DNA of 28,351 nt. Source: DAIRET01 sp036795455. Lineage in GTDB: Bacteria; Bacteroidota; Ignavibacteria; Ignavibacteriales; Ignavibacteriaceae. The DNA is taken from assembly GCA_036795455.1 (NCBI GenBank), contig DAIRET010000014.1, positions 1 to 28,351 on the forward strand, written 5' to 3'. The notes under the pieces are model-generated. The model saw only the letters and a program-made list of their open reading frames with translations. It was not told the origin of the DNA and ran no database searches. The position numbers were made by a program, and so were the translations under genes. This document shows, piece after piece, positions 1 to 8,499 of this stretch. Position 1 is the first letter of the stretch. Each line of letters begins with the position of its first letter.

Positions 1-2106
1 CAGCTGCTAATAATAATTACATTTCTTCTTTTTAATTCTTCACTTTTAGCGCAATCAAATGATGATTGTATGACCTGCCATAGTGATGAAGACCTTACGA
101 TGGAAAAAAGAGGACGGGAGATTTCTCTTTATGTCAACGAAGGAATACTTAAATCTTCTCCTCACATAAAATTAAACTGCGTAGCCTGCCACACCGGTTT
201 TGATCCGGATGAACTACCGCACAAAGAAAAAATAGACCCGGTTAATTGTTATACGTGTCATAAAGGTACTGTTACAAAACATCAATTTCATCCGCAGATG
301 CTGAATGTGAAAGGGAGAGAAACTTCCCCCGATGTTAATTGTAAAAGTTGTCATGGAACTCATAATGTATTTTCAACAAAGTCACAAAGATTTCCTTTCG
401 CTAAAGAAAAGCTGACCGAATCATGCGGCAAATGCCATTCTGAATCTTCTAAGTTGTTTTTACATTCGGCACACGAAACAGCATTGATGAACAAAGTAAT
501 AGGCGCCCCGGATTGCATGACGTGCCATGCTACACCGATTACAAATAAAAGTACCGGCAGGGATTCTTTACAAGTAAAGATTGCTCAGGAGAAATTGTGT
601 TTATCGTGCCATCTTGAAAATCCCGATACGGAAAAAGGATTGACACCTATTTCAGCGTTTATTAAAGCATATGAAAATAGTGTTCATGGTAAAGCATTAC
701 TCGGAGGTAATGTATACTCCGCCGGTTGTGTTGACTGCCATAATTCACACGATGTAATCAAATCAACCGATCCGAAATCAAGTACATACAAATTGAATGT
801 ACCCGGAACTTGCGCTAAGTGCCATGAAAGCATTGCAAAAGAGTATAATGAAAGTATTCACGGAAAAGCTGTATCGGCAGGGAATATAAATTCGCCGGTT
901 TGTACGGACTGCCATGGTGAGCATAATATTTTGAATGTAAAAGACCCTAACGCTCCGGTCTCTTTCAGAAAACTTGGGACGGAAGTTTGCGCTCCGTGCC
1001 ATAGTTCAGTTAAATTAACGGAGAGATACGGGCTTTCTGCTGATAAGTATAAAACATTCAACGATAGTTATCACGGACTTGCATTAAGAGGCGGCTCTGC
1101 TGTAGTTGCGAACTGTGCCAGTTGTCATGGTGTTCATAACATAAAACCATCAAGCGACCCGACATCAACAATTTCTAAAGAGAATCTTGTAGCTACATGC
1201 GGAAGTTGTCACCCGGGTGCAAACGAGAATTTTACAAAGGGTGCAGTTCACGTTACTATGTCAAAAGAAGATGAACCGTTACTCTACTGGATTGCATTCG
1301 TTTATATTGTTCTTATTTTCAGTATAGTCGGTGGAATGCTTATTCATAATACAGCAGACTTAATTAAAAAAGCCAGGATTAAACTCCTTATGAGAAGGGG
1401 AATAATTAAAAGGCATACGGTTGGACATTCACTCTATTTGAGAATGACTTTAAGTGAAAGGATTCAGCATCTTTCGTTGATGTTAAGTTTCTTTACTCTT
1501 GTTGTTACTGGATTTATGCTTCGGTTCCCGGATGCCTGGTGGGTAAGACATATTCGCGATATTATACCGGATGCATTTGAGTTAAGAAGTCTTTTACATA
1601 GAATAGCTGCCGTTGTAATGATAGCTGCAAGCCTCTACCATACTTACTACCTAATTTTTACTGAAAGAGGAAAAAGACTGTTTCTTGATCTTCTACCCAA
1701 ACTTCAAGATGCTAAAGATGCATGGGGAGTTTTAAAATTCAACTTCGGATTCTCTAAAGAAAAACCGAAATTCGGAAGATTCAGTTATATAGAAAAAAGC
1801 GAATACTGGGCATTAGTTTGGGGGACGATAATCATGACTGCAACCGGGTTTATTCTCTGGTTTGAAAATACATTTATCGGAATGTTTACAAAACTTGGTT
1901 GGGATGTTGCACGTGTAATTCATTACTACGAAGCATGGCTGGCATTCCTTTCGATTCTTATATGGCATATTTACTTTGTTATTTTTAACCCGGATATCTA
2001 TCCTATGAATCTTGCCTGGTTTAAAGGAACATTAACAGAAGAGGAGATGGCTGAGGAACACCCTCTGGAACTTGAAGAGATTAAGAAAAAACAAGCGGAA
2101 CGATAG
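1..2106 (+). CDS. Multiheme cytochrome c fused to a b-type cytochrome membrane domain (CbcL-like layout), 5' end missing
   Basis: The frame is open from the first base, so the gene begins upstream of the window. The first visible residues are a hydrophobic stretch ending LLAQS, which looks like the end of a signal peptide, and the first heme motif CMTCH starts at base 67. There are 13 CXXCH motifs between 67 and 1212, so the N-terminal part should be periplasmic and carry up to 13 c-type hemes. About five hydrophobic helices follow (near 1276-1341, 1462-1521, 1594-1662, 1804-1863, 1921-1986), with histidines in QHLSL, LLHRIA, LYHTYY, VIHYYE and IWHIYF suited to bind b hemes, as in HydC/FdnI and cytochrome b561 families. 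From family knowledge, this c-plus-b fusion resembles CbcL of Geobacter, a quinol oxidase for low-potential extracellular electron transfer; that role is inference. A nitrogen- or sulfur-compound reductase link is also possible. The next gene, 42 bases on, is another multiheme cytochrome. Confidence 0.85.
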   Translation, partial: QLLIIITFLLFNSSLLAQSNDDCMTCHSDEDLTMEKRGREISLYVNEGILKSSPHIKLNCVACHTGFDPDELPHKEKIDPVNCYTCHKGTVTKHQFHPQMLNVKGRETSPDVNCKSCHGTHNVFSTKSQRFPFAKEKLTESCGKCHSESSKLFLHSAHETALMNKVIGAPDCMTCHATPITNKSTGRDSLQVKIAQEKLCLSCHLENPDTEKGLTPISAFIKAYENSVHGKALLGGNVYSAGCVDCHNSHDVIKSTDPKSSTYKLNVPGTCAKCHESIAKEYNESIHGKAVSAGNINSPVCTDCHGEHNILNVKDPNAPVSFRKLGTEVCAPCHSSVKLTERYGLSADKYKTFNDSYHGLALRGGSAVVANCASCHGVHNIKPSSDPTSTISKENLVATCGSCHPGANENFTKGAVHVTMSKEDEPLLYWIAFVYIVLIFSIVGGMLIHNTADLIKKARIKLLMRRGIIKRHTVGHSLYLRMTLSERIQHLSLMLSFFTLVVTGFMLRFPDAWWVRHIRDIIPDAFELRSLLHRIAAVVMIAASLYHTYYLIFTERGKRLFLDLLPKLQDAKDAWGVLKFNFGFSKEKPKFGRFSYIEKSEYWALVWGTIIMTATGFILWFENTFIGMFTKLGWDVARVIHYYEAWLAFLSILIWHIYFVIFNPDIYPMNLAWFKGTLTEEEMAEEHPLELEEIKKKQAER

Positions 2107-2148
2107 TTAAATTATTTTTTAAATAAATTCATCCGGGAAGGGCATCTT

Positions 2149-3648
2149 ATGAAAAATAGATTATTCCCAGTTTCATTCTATAACCCGGTTTCTTTTGCCG
2201 GTGCTGTAATCGCATCAATCAGTTTCGGGTTGATATTATTTCTCATTTTATTGGAAGCACTAAGCGAGAACCCCAAACCGTATATGGGTATTCTTGCATT
2301 TGTAATTCTTCCCGGTTTTTTAATCTTCGGTCTCCTCCTGATTGCCTTCGGAATTTTTAGAGAAAAAAAGAAAAGAGCAAAAGCCGATTTTGTTGAACGC
2401 GAATTACCCAGAATAGATTTAAACGATCCGAAACACCGTTTTGCACTAACCGTCTTTTCAGTCGGAACAATTTTACTACTTCTTTTTACTGCATTCGGTA
2501 GTTACAAGGCTTACGAATATACCGATTCGGATGAGTTCTGCGGAACACTCTGTCATACTGTTATGGAACCTGAGTACACTGCATACTTGACATCACCGCA
2601 TTCAAGAGTCGGCTGCGTTAAATGCCATATAGGTCCGGGAGCAGATTGGTTTGTCCAGGCAAAAATCTCCGGTGCTTATCAGTTTTACTCGGTAGCTTTG
2701 AATTTATATCCCAGACCGATACCCACTCCGATTGAGAACTTGAGACCGGCACAGCAAACTTGCGAGCAATGCCATTGGCCTAAGCATTTCTTCAGTGAAA
2801 AGAAGATAAACTATACCTATTATCTTTCCGATGAAGAAAATACAAAATCTACTTTAACGATGCTTGTGTTAACGGGAGGCGGAAATCCTGAATTCGGAAT
2901 ATCATCGGGCATCCACTGGCACATGAATATTGATAACACAGTTTCTTATTATCACCTGGATAAAAAAAGGATGGAGATTCCATATGTTAAATCTGTTTCA
3001 TCCGATGGAGTGGAAACAGTTTATAGAAGTACCGAATTTGATTTTGATGAAAAAAACATGAAGCCGGAATACATGAGGAGAATGGATTGTATCGATTGCC
3101 ACAACAGACCTTCTCACATTTACAATCAGCCGGACAAAATGGTAAATCTTTATATGTCAATGGGAAGAATTGACGAAACACTTCCGCATATTAAAAGCCT
3201 TGCTGTTGAGGTTCTTGAAACTCCTTATTCCGACAGAAAAGCAGCAAAAGATAGTATCGGAATTGCAATAAATAATTTCTATTCAGCGAACTACCCGGAG
3301 ATACATAAAAGTAAAAAAACAGAGATTGAGAAATGCGTTGATGAAATCCAGAAGATTTACAGCCGGAATTACTTCCCTGAAATGAAAGTGAATTGGAGGA
3401 AGTTTCCCAATAATAACGGGCATGTTTATAACATGGGATGTTTCAGGTGCCACGACGGTAAACACAAAAGCGATGATGGAAAAATTATTTCGAATGATTG
3501 TAACATCTGTCATTTAATAATTGAGCAGGAGAATCCGATAGGTATAAAGCAAGTTTCTTTATCAGGGCTAGAGTTCATCCATCCTGTTGATCTCGGTTTC
3601 TCGATTAAAGACCAAATCTGCACGGACTGCCACGAGTCGTATAAATAA
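2149..3648 (+). CDS. NapC/NirT-type inner-membrane multiheme cytochrome c (ImcH-like layout)
   Basis: 499 residues. Three hydrophobic helices lie at about 14-36, 45-69 and 98-117, then a long periplasmic heme domain. Heme motifs start at residues 131 (CGTLCH, a CX3CH form), 156, 205, 314, 431, 451 and 491, the last six being CXXCH. The first motif is followed by TVM, so a methionine sits where NapC/NrfH proteins carry the ligand of heme 1. NapC/NirT-family proteins oxidise membrane quinol and pass electrons to periplasmic partners. Three helices with seven hemes matches what I recall of ImcH of Geobacter, which serves high-potential extracellular electron transfer. The start ATG follows a purine-rich stretch (gggaagg) and lies 42 bases after the b/c-type cytochrome, so the two are probably co-transcribed. 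A hairpin terminator follows the stop. Assignment to the broad family is firm; the electron acceptor cannot be read from the sequence. Confidence 0.85.
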   Translation: MKNRLFPVSFYNPVSFAGAVIASISFGLILFLILLEALSENPKPYMGILAFVILPGFLIFGLLLIAFGIFREKKKRAKADFVERELPRIDLNDPKHRFALTVFSVGTILLLLFTAFGSYKAYEYTDSDEFCGTLCHTVMEPEYTAYLTSPHSRVGCVKCHIGPGADWFVQAKISGAYQFYSVALNLYPRPIPTPIENLRPAQQTCEQCHWPKHFFSEKKINYTYYLSDEENTKSTLTMLVLTGGGNPEFGISSGIHWHMNIDNTVSYYHLDKKRMEIPYVKSVSSDGVETVYRSTEFDFDEKNMKPEYMRRMDCIDCHNRPSHIYNQPDKMVNLYMSMGRIDETLPHIKSLAVEVLETPYSDRKAAKDSIGIAINNFYSANYPEIHKSKKTEIEKCVDEIQKIYSRNYFPEMKVNWRKFPNNNGHVYNMGCFRCHDGKHKSDDGKIISNDCNICHLIIEQENPIGIKQVSLSGLEFIHPVDLGFSIKDQICTDCHESYK

Positions 3649-3672
3649 TTTTTCATGACGATCATAAAAAAG

Positions 3673-3707
3673 AGGGTTGCTATTTTTTGAGCAACCCTAT
3701 CTTTTCC
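3673..3707 (+). terminator. Rho-independent terminator after the cytochrome pair
   Basis: A nine-base-pair stem, 3673-3681 (agggttgct) with 3690-3698 (agcaaccct), encloses an eight-base loop and is followed by the T-rich tail atctttt. It lies 25 bases after the stop of the NapC/NirT-type gene. It separates the cytochrome unit from the peptidase gene, which has its own promoter-like element just downstream. Confidence 0.75.
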
Positions 3708-3710
3708 ACT

Positions 3711-3739
3711 AATTTTTTTCCGCAAAAACATTAACTTTG
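3711..3739 (+). promoter_or_regulatory. Bacteroidota-type promoter for the S9 peptidase gene
   Basis: TAACTTTG at 3732-3739 fits the -7 consensus TAnnTTTG known from Bacteroidota sigma-A promoters. A T-run starting AATTTTTT at 3711 lies 20 bases before TTAACTTTG. The same two blocks with the same spacing occur before the LD-carboxypeptidase gene at 17421-17449. There is no clear TTG -33 box. The distance from the element to the ATG at 3770 is 30 bases, enough for a short leader with an SD. Confidence 0.5.
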
Positions 3740-3769
3740 TATTGTTGTTTACTAATTATTGAGGTTGTC

Positions 3770-5803
3770 ATGAAGAAAGTTATCCTTATTTCATTTTTAT
3801 TCGTTGCAATATCCTTTGCTCAATCAAAGCAATTAATGAATTACGATTACCTTTGGGGAATGAAAAGAATAGGCGCATTAGAACTTTCCCCAGACGGCAA
3901 GACAATTGCATTTACAATGAGTATTTACAGTATGGATCTGAATAAAGGGAATTCCGATATCTACTTAATCGATTCAGATGGTAATAATTTACGACCTTTT
4001 AAGAACAGTGCTAAAAGCGAAGCAAACCCAAAGTTTTCTCCCGATTCAAAAAAATTGGCTTATTTATTTGAAGGACAAATTCATGTTGAAAACCTTGACG
4101 GAACCGGTGCCGAACAGGTTACGGATATTTATACCGGCGTAAATGATTTTATCTGGTCGAAAGACGGAAAGAAAATCCTTTTTACTTCTTCTGTTTACCC
4201 GCGCTGTTCAGATGAAGAATGCAATAAAGAAACAGACAGACGTAAAGAAGAGAGCAAGGTTAAAGCAAGTTTGTTTACCGAGCTAATGTATAGACATTGG
4301 AACGACTGGCGCGGTGAAAAAAGAAGCCATTTATTTCTGATGGATTGTGAATCGAAAGAATATATGGATTTAATACCCGGCAGTTACAGCGATGTTCCTC
4401 CAATCGCCCTCGGCAGTGCAAGTGATTATTCAATCTCACCTGATGGTTCCGAAATTGCTTTTACAATGAACCCGGATGTAAATTTAGCCGTAAGTACTAA
4501 TAATGAAATCTTTCTCGTTAATGTAAACGACCTTCAAAAAGGGATGATGATTCCTACTAAAAAAATATCACAAAGTTTAGGGAATGATAATCAACCGGTT
4601 TATTCGCCGGATGGAAAGTTTATCGCTTTCTGCTCAATGGAAAGAGCCGGGTTTGAAGCTGATAAACAAAGAGTTTTGCTTTACGACCGGATTACAGGAA
4701 CATTAGCCGATTTGACAGAGAAGCATGATATTTCAGCGAGCGAATTAATCTGGTCACCCGATTCAAAAAGTATTTATTTTACTGCAGCGAATGAGATTCA
4801 TACCTCAATCTATAAGCTGGATATACAATCCCGTGAACTTACAACAGTGGTAAACGATAGAGGAAATACGAATATCATTGTCTCCAATGACGGGAAGAAA
4901 CTATTCTTCAAGCAACAAAGAAGCACACAACCATACGAAGTATTCTCGGTTAATACATCGGATGAAGCTTTAACTCAATTGACCTCGGTGAACAAAAACA
5001 TTGTTGAAAAACTTGAAATGAATGAAGTAGAAACTTTCTGGAGTAAAGGGAGCGATGGAAAGCCGGTTCAGTCAATAATAGTTAAACCTCCCTATTTCAA
5101 CCCGGATAAAAAATACCCGATGATATTTTTAATTCACGGCGGACCGCAGGGAAAATGGTCGGATGATTTTCATTATAGGTGGAATTTGCAAATGTTTGCT
5201 GCTCCGGGGTATGTGGTAGTTGCTCCTAATCCGCGAGGCAGTGTTGGATATGGACAAAAGTTCACAGATGAAATCTCAGGCGATTGGGGTGGGAAAGCTT
5301 ATGAAGATTTGATGAACGCCTACGATCACGCAATTGAAAACTTCTCTTTTATAGATTCCAAAAATACATTTGCGGCTGGTGGTTCCTACGGCGGTTATAT
5401 GGTCAACTGGATTGCAGGGCATACAGACCGCTTTAATGCACTCGTATCACACGCCGGAGTTTTCAATCTTGAAAGTATGTACGGAACGACTGAAGAACTT
5501 TGGTTCCCCGAATGGGAATATCAAGGGACACCATGGACAAATAGAGAAATGTATGAAAAGTTCTCCCCGCACCGGTTTATTCATAATTGTAAAACACCTA
5601 TTCTGGTTGTTCACGGGGCTTATGATTTTAGAGTACCTGAAAGCCAGGCTTTTGAATTGTTTACTCATTTGCAAAGATTGGGAATAGAAAGCAAGTTCCT
5701 TTATTTCCCGGATGAATCGCACTTTGTTTCAAAGCCGCAAAATTCAAGGCTCTGGTGGAATACAATTTACGATTGGTTCGGTAAATTTTACGTAAGACAT
5801 TAA
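3770..5803 (+). CDS. S9-family serine peptidase (prolyl oligopeptidase / acylaminoacyl-peptidase type), secreted
   Basis: 677 residues from the ATG at 3770, chosen because GAGG sits five bases before it and it opens a signal peptide (MKKVILISFLFVAISFAQS). An upstream in-frame TTG at 3737 would overlap the promoter-like element and is unlikely. Residues about 30-400 contain repeated SPDGK/SPDSK segments typical of PD40/WD40-like propeller blades. The C-terminal alpha/beta-hydrolase domain holds HGGPQG, then GGSYGGY with nucleophile Ser539, Asp619 in GAYDFRVP and His651 in DESHF, so the catalytic triad is complete. Such enzymes cleave short peptides, often after proline or at acylated N-termini, in the periplasm or outside the cell. 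An SD-led DUF1232 gene begins 18 bases later, so this is likely the first gene of a plus-strand operon reaching hemW. Confidence 0.92.
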   Translation: MKKVILISFLFVAISFAQSKQLMNYDYLWGMKRIGALELSPDGKTIAFTMSIYSMDLNKGNSDIYLIDSDGNNLRPFKNSAKSEANPKFSPDSKKLAYLFEGQIHVENLDGTGAEQVTDIYTGVNDFIWSKDGKKILFTSSVYPRCSDEECNKETDRRKEESKVKASLFTELMYRHWNDWRGEKRSHLFLMDCESKEYMDLIPGSYSDVPPIALGSASDYSISPDGSEIAFTMNPDVNLAVSTNNEIFLVNVNDLQKGMMIPTKKISQSLGNDNQPVYSPDGKFIAFCSMERAGFEADKQRVLLYDRITGTLADLTEKHDISASELIWSPDSKSIYFTAANEIHTSIYKLDIQSRELTTVVNDRGNTNIIVSNDGKKLFFKQQRSTQPYEVFSVNTSDEALTQLTSVNKNIVEKLEMNEVETFWSKGSDGKPVQSIIVKPPYFNPDKKYPMIFLIHGGPQGKWSDDFHYRWNLQMFAAPGYVVVAPNPRGSVGYGQKFTDEISGDWGGKAYEDLMNAYDHAIENFSFIDSKNTFAAGGSYGGYMVNWIAGHTDRFNALVSHAGVFNLESMYGTTEELWFPEWEYQGTPWTNREMYEKFSPHRFIHNCKTPILVVHGAYDFRVPESQAFELFTHLQRLGIESKFLYFPDESHFVSKPQNSRLWWNTIYDWFGKFYVRH

Positions 5804-5821
5804 AATTATTAGGAGTATGAG

Positions 5822-6184
5822 ATGGAACAGGATAATCTAAAATGGCGTGAGATAAATTTCGACTCATATGAAGATAAACCGGAGACAGAAGCTGCAACCC
5901 GGGAAAAAGTTAATTATGTAGATGCTAACCTTTGGGAGAAAGTTGAAAGTATCGGGAAAAAGGTATCATTCCTTAAAGATATAAAGGCTCTCTATCAATA
6001 TATGAAAGACCCGTATGTTAGCTGGCACAGGAAAGCAATTGTTGCCGCTGCTCTGATTTATTTCATTACACCGATTGACGCTATTCCGGATATTTCTCCG
6101 CTTATAGGTTATCTTGATGATCTCGGTGTTATTACGGCGTTGTTGAAATATCTCGGACATGAATTGATGTCTTATTACAATTAA
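5822..6184 (+). CDS. DUF1232 / YkvA-family protein
   Basis: 120 residues. AGGAG at 5811-5815 supports the ATG at 5822. The N-terminal half is charged and without clear features. The second half carries the DUF1232 signature: AAALIYFITPIDAIPDISP followed by GYLDDLGVI, a hydrophobic segment in which proline and aspartate residues are strongly conserved in the family. DUF1232 proteins are widespread and their biochemical role is not known to me; they are thought to associate with membranes. It lies between the S9 peptidase and a NUDIX hydrolase with short gaps, so it is probably co-transcribed, but the neighbours do not reveal its function. Confidence 0.85.
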   Translation: MEQDNLKWREINFDSYEDKPETEAATREKVNYVDANLWEKVESIGKKVSFLKDIKALYQYMKDPYVSWHRKAIVAAALIYFITPIDAIPDISPLIGYLDDLGVITALLKYLGHELMSYYN

Positions 6185-6213
6185 AAATGACTAAGTAAAC
6201 AGGAAGAGAGAAA

Positions 6214-6759
6214 ATGAATTTTACATTAAAGAAAAGCGAGATAATACACAGAGGTAAAGTATTTGACTTACAAGTCGATGAGCTAGTTTACGAAAGTGGC
6301 AATACCCGCATTAGAGAAATCGCAGTTCACCGCGGCGGTGCGGTTGCAGTAGCTCTAACAAAAGACTATAAAATTGTATTGGTAAATCAGTTTCGTTACC
6401 CGCTTCAAAAATTCACACTTGAACTTCCGGCAGGAAAAATTGATAACGGTGAAGACCCGGAAGAGTGCGCAAAAAGAGAACTTGAAGAAGAAACTGGATA
6501 TAAAGCAGGGCAGATGAAAAAACTCGGGGCGATTGCGACCACTCCCGGTTTCTGCACGGAAATTCTTCACATATATCTTGCTACTGATCTTTCAAAAGGA
6601 AACCTAAGCCGTGAAGAAGGCGAATACGGAATGACTGTTGCTGAATTTACTTTGAAAGAAATTGAAGAAAAAATTAAAGCAGGAGAAATCTACGATGCCA
6701 AAACAATCTCCGGTATTATGCTTGCAAAAATGAACTTGACAAGTGAGAGTACTTTATAG
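6214..6759 (+). CDS. NUDIX hydrolase, ADP-ribose pyrophosphatase type
   Basis: 181 residues. The SD-like AGGAAGAG lies just before the ATG. The NUDIX box G-x5-E-x7-REL-x-EE-x-GY is complete at residues 74-96, with RELEEETGY giving the metal-binding glutamates. The preceding segment (VNQFRYP then LELPAGKID) is typical of ADP-ribose pyrophosphatases of the NudF/YqkG group, which split ADP-ribose into AMP and ribose 5-phosphate. Substrate choice within NUDIX proteins is hard to predict, so that remains inference. recN starts nine bases after the stop, without a visible SD, suggesting coupled translation. Confidence 0.88.
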   Translation: MNFTLKKSEIIHRGKVFDLQVDELVYESGNTRIREIAVHRGGAVAVALTKDYKIVLVNQFRYPLQKFTLELPAGKIDNGEDPEECAKRELEEETGYKAGQMKKLGAIATTPGFCTEILHIYLATDLSKGNLSREEGEYGMTVAEFTLKEIEEKIKAGEIYDAKTISGIMLAKMNLTSESTL

Positions 6760-6768
6760 TTCTATTCT

Positions 6769-8493
6769 ATGCTGAAATCTTTATACATAAAAGATTATGC
6801 CCTTATCGAAAGCATAAAAATTGAATTCGGCAGCGGGCTAAATATAATTACAGGCGAAACGGGTGCAGGCAAATCAATTTTAATTGATGCAATGAACCTC
6901 CTTTTGGGGGAGCGCGCATCAACAGATGTTGTTAGAAAAGGTGCTTCCAAATCAATCGTTGAAGCAGAGTTCGATGTTACGAAAAACAAGAAAGTGAAAT
7001 ATCTTCTTGAAGAGAACGAAATCGAATTTACGGATGAATTAATTATCCGCAGAGAAATATCACTCAAAGGCTCTAACAGGTGCTTCTTAAACGACACTCC
7101 CGTTACGCTAAACTTATTGAAAGAGACAGGAAATTTTCTTGTTGATCTACATGGACAGCATGAACATCAATCACTTCTTCGTGTTGAAACCCATATCGAT
7201 TTTCTTGACGAGTTTCATAACAATTCCGAATCGCTACAAAAATATAAAAGTGAATTCATTGCGTTAAATGAATTGTTATCCCGGTTAATAGAGTTAAGAA
7301 ATAGGGAAGAACTAATAAAGCAAAAGCGAGATCTTTATTCATTTCAGATAAAAGAAATTGATGCCGTATCTCCCGAAGAAAGCGAAGATGAAAAAATTTC
7401 TGCTGAACTAAACATACTGGAAAATTCAGAAAGAATCCTTGAATTAACGACTGCAATAAATAATGTACTCTACAGTTCTGAAGGTTGTGCGTTTGATAAT
7501 CTGAACCGAGCAAAAACCGATTTGTCAACCCTATTGAAAATCGACCCGTCATTAAAAGAAGTAGTTGATGAACTTGAATCTGCAATAGCTCTCGTTAATG
7601 ATGTCAATTCAAACATACTTCGTTTACAATCCAAAGTTGAACTTGAACCGGAAAAACTTGACACTCTCAGAATTCGTCTTTCCGCAATAAATATGCTGAA
7701 GAAAAAATATGGTGGTTCGTTGCAGTCGTTATTGGAGTATAGAAACAAAATCGGTGCAGAGTTTGAATTAGCTGAGAATTTTGAAACAGAGATTAATAAT
7801 CTCCTAAAGTTGATTACAGATAAACGCACTTCGGCAGGAAATTATGCTGCCGAACTATCAACTATCAGAATAGAAGCCGCAAAAAAGATAACAAAAGAAG
7901 TCAGCGCTGCCCTTTCGGAACTTGGAATCAGTAATTCAAAATTTGAAGTGAGTATTAAACAAACCCTTGCGGACAACGACGAAGAGTTTATTACTTATAA
8001 AAATAAAAACTATAAGTATGATTCATCCGGTTTCGATAAAGTAGAGTTCTTTATTTCAATGAATCTTGGAGAAGACTTAAAACCCTTAGTTAAAGTTGCA
8101 TCCGGTGGGGAAGTCTCGCGTATAATGCTCGCTTTGAAATCATCACTTGCCAGGAATGACAAACTGCCAATCTTAATCTTTGATGAGATTGATACCGGTA
8201 TAAGCGGACGCATAGCTCAAAAGGTTGGGAATAAACTAAAATCGCTATCCGCTTTTCATCAAATAATTGCCATTACGCACCTTCCGCAAATAGCAGGTTT
8301 CGGTAACAATCATTACCTCGTTGAGAAAAAAATAATTGAAAACCGTGTTGTAAGTTCCATCAAACTTTTAACAGAAGAAGAAAGAGTAACCGAGATCGCA
8401 AAACTTATCAGCGGAGAAAAAGTGTCAGAAACATCCATCCGGAGCGCAAGGGAGTTAATTAACGATTCTCTCGCATCGGTTCAACATAACTAA
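6769..8493 (+). CDS. recN: DNA repair protein RecN
   Basis: 574 residues, close to the usual 550-570. RecN is an SMC-like ATPase that helps recombinational repair of double-strand breaks. The N-terminal Walker A is GETGAGKS at residues 29-36, preceded by LYIKDYALIESI, which is typical of RecN. The centre is rich in charged and leucine residues, as expected for the short coiled-coil arms. The C-terminal half has the ABC signature SGGE (445-448) and the Walker B segment ILIFDEIDTGISG (Asp472, Glu473), followed by ITHLPQIA. The start has no visible SD and lies nine bases after the NUDIX stop. I see no LexA-like operator near it. In some bacteria RecN also supports natural transformation, which fits dprA and comEC elsewhere in the window. 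Confidence 0.95.
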   Translation: MLKSLYIKDYALIESIKIEFGSGLNIITGETGAGKSILIDAMNLLLGERASTDVVRKGASKSIVEAEFDVTKNKKVKYLLEENEIEFTDELIIRREISLKGSNRCFLNDTPVTLNLLKETGNFLVDLHGQHEHQSLLRVETHIDFLDEFHNNSESLQKYKSEFIALNELLSRLIELRNREELIKQKRDLYSFQIKEIDAVSPEESEDEKISAELNILENSERILELTTAINNVLYSSEGCAFDNLNRAKTDLSTLLKIDPSLKEVVDELESAIALVNDVNSNILRLQSKVELEPEKLDTLRIRLSAINMLKKKYGGSLQSLLEYRNKIGAEFELAENFETEINNLLKLITDKRTSAGNYAAELSTIRIEAAKKITKEVSAALSELGISNSKFEVSIKQTLADNDEEFITYKNKNYKYDSSGFDKVEFFISMNLGEDLKPLVKVASGGEVSRIMLALKSSLARNDKLPILIFDEIDTGISGRIAQKVGNKLKSLSAFHQIIAITHLPQIAGFGNNHYLVEKKIIENRVVSSIKLLTEEERVTEIAKLISGEKVSETSIRSARELINDSLASVQHN

Positions 8494-8499
8494 TTTTAC

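Noticed and set aside
3737..3769. TTG start giving an 11-residue extension of the S9 peptidase
   Set aside because: The codon overlaps the TAACTTTG promoter element, and the ATG at 3770 has an SD and begins a normal signal peptide.
7470..7829. Open frame of 119 codons on the minus strand inside recN
   Set aside because: It lies wholly inside a well-conserved gene on the other strand, with no SD and no recognisable protein.
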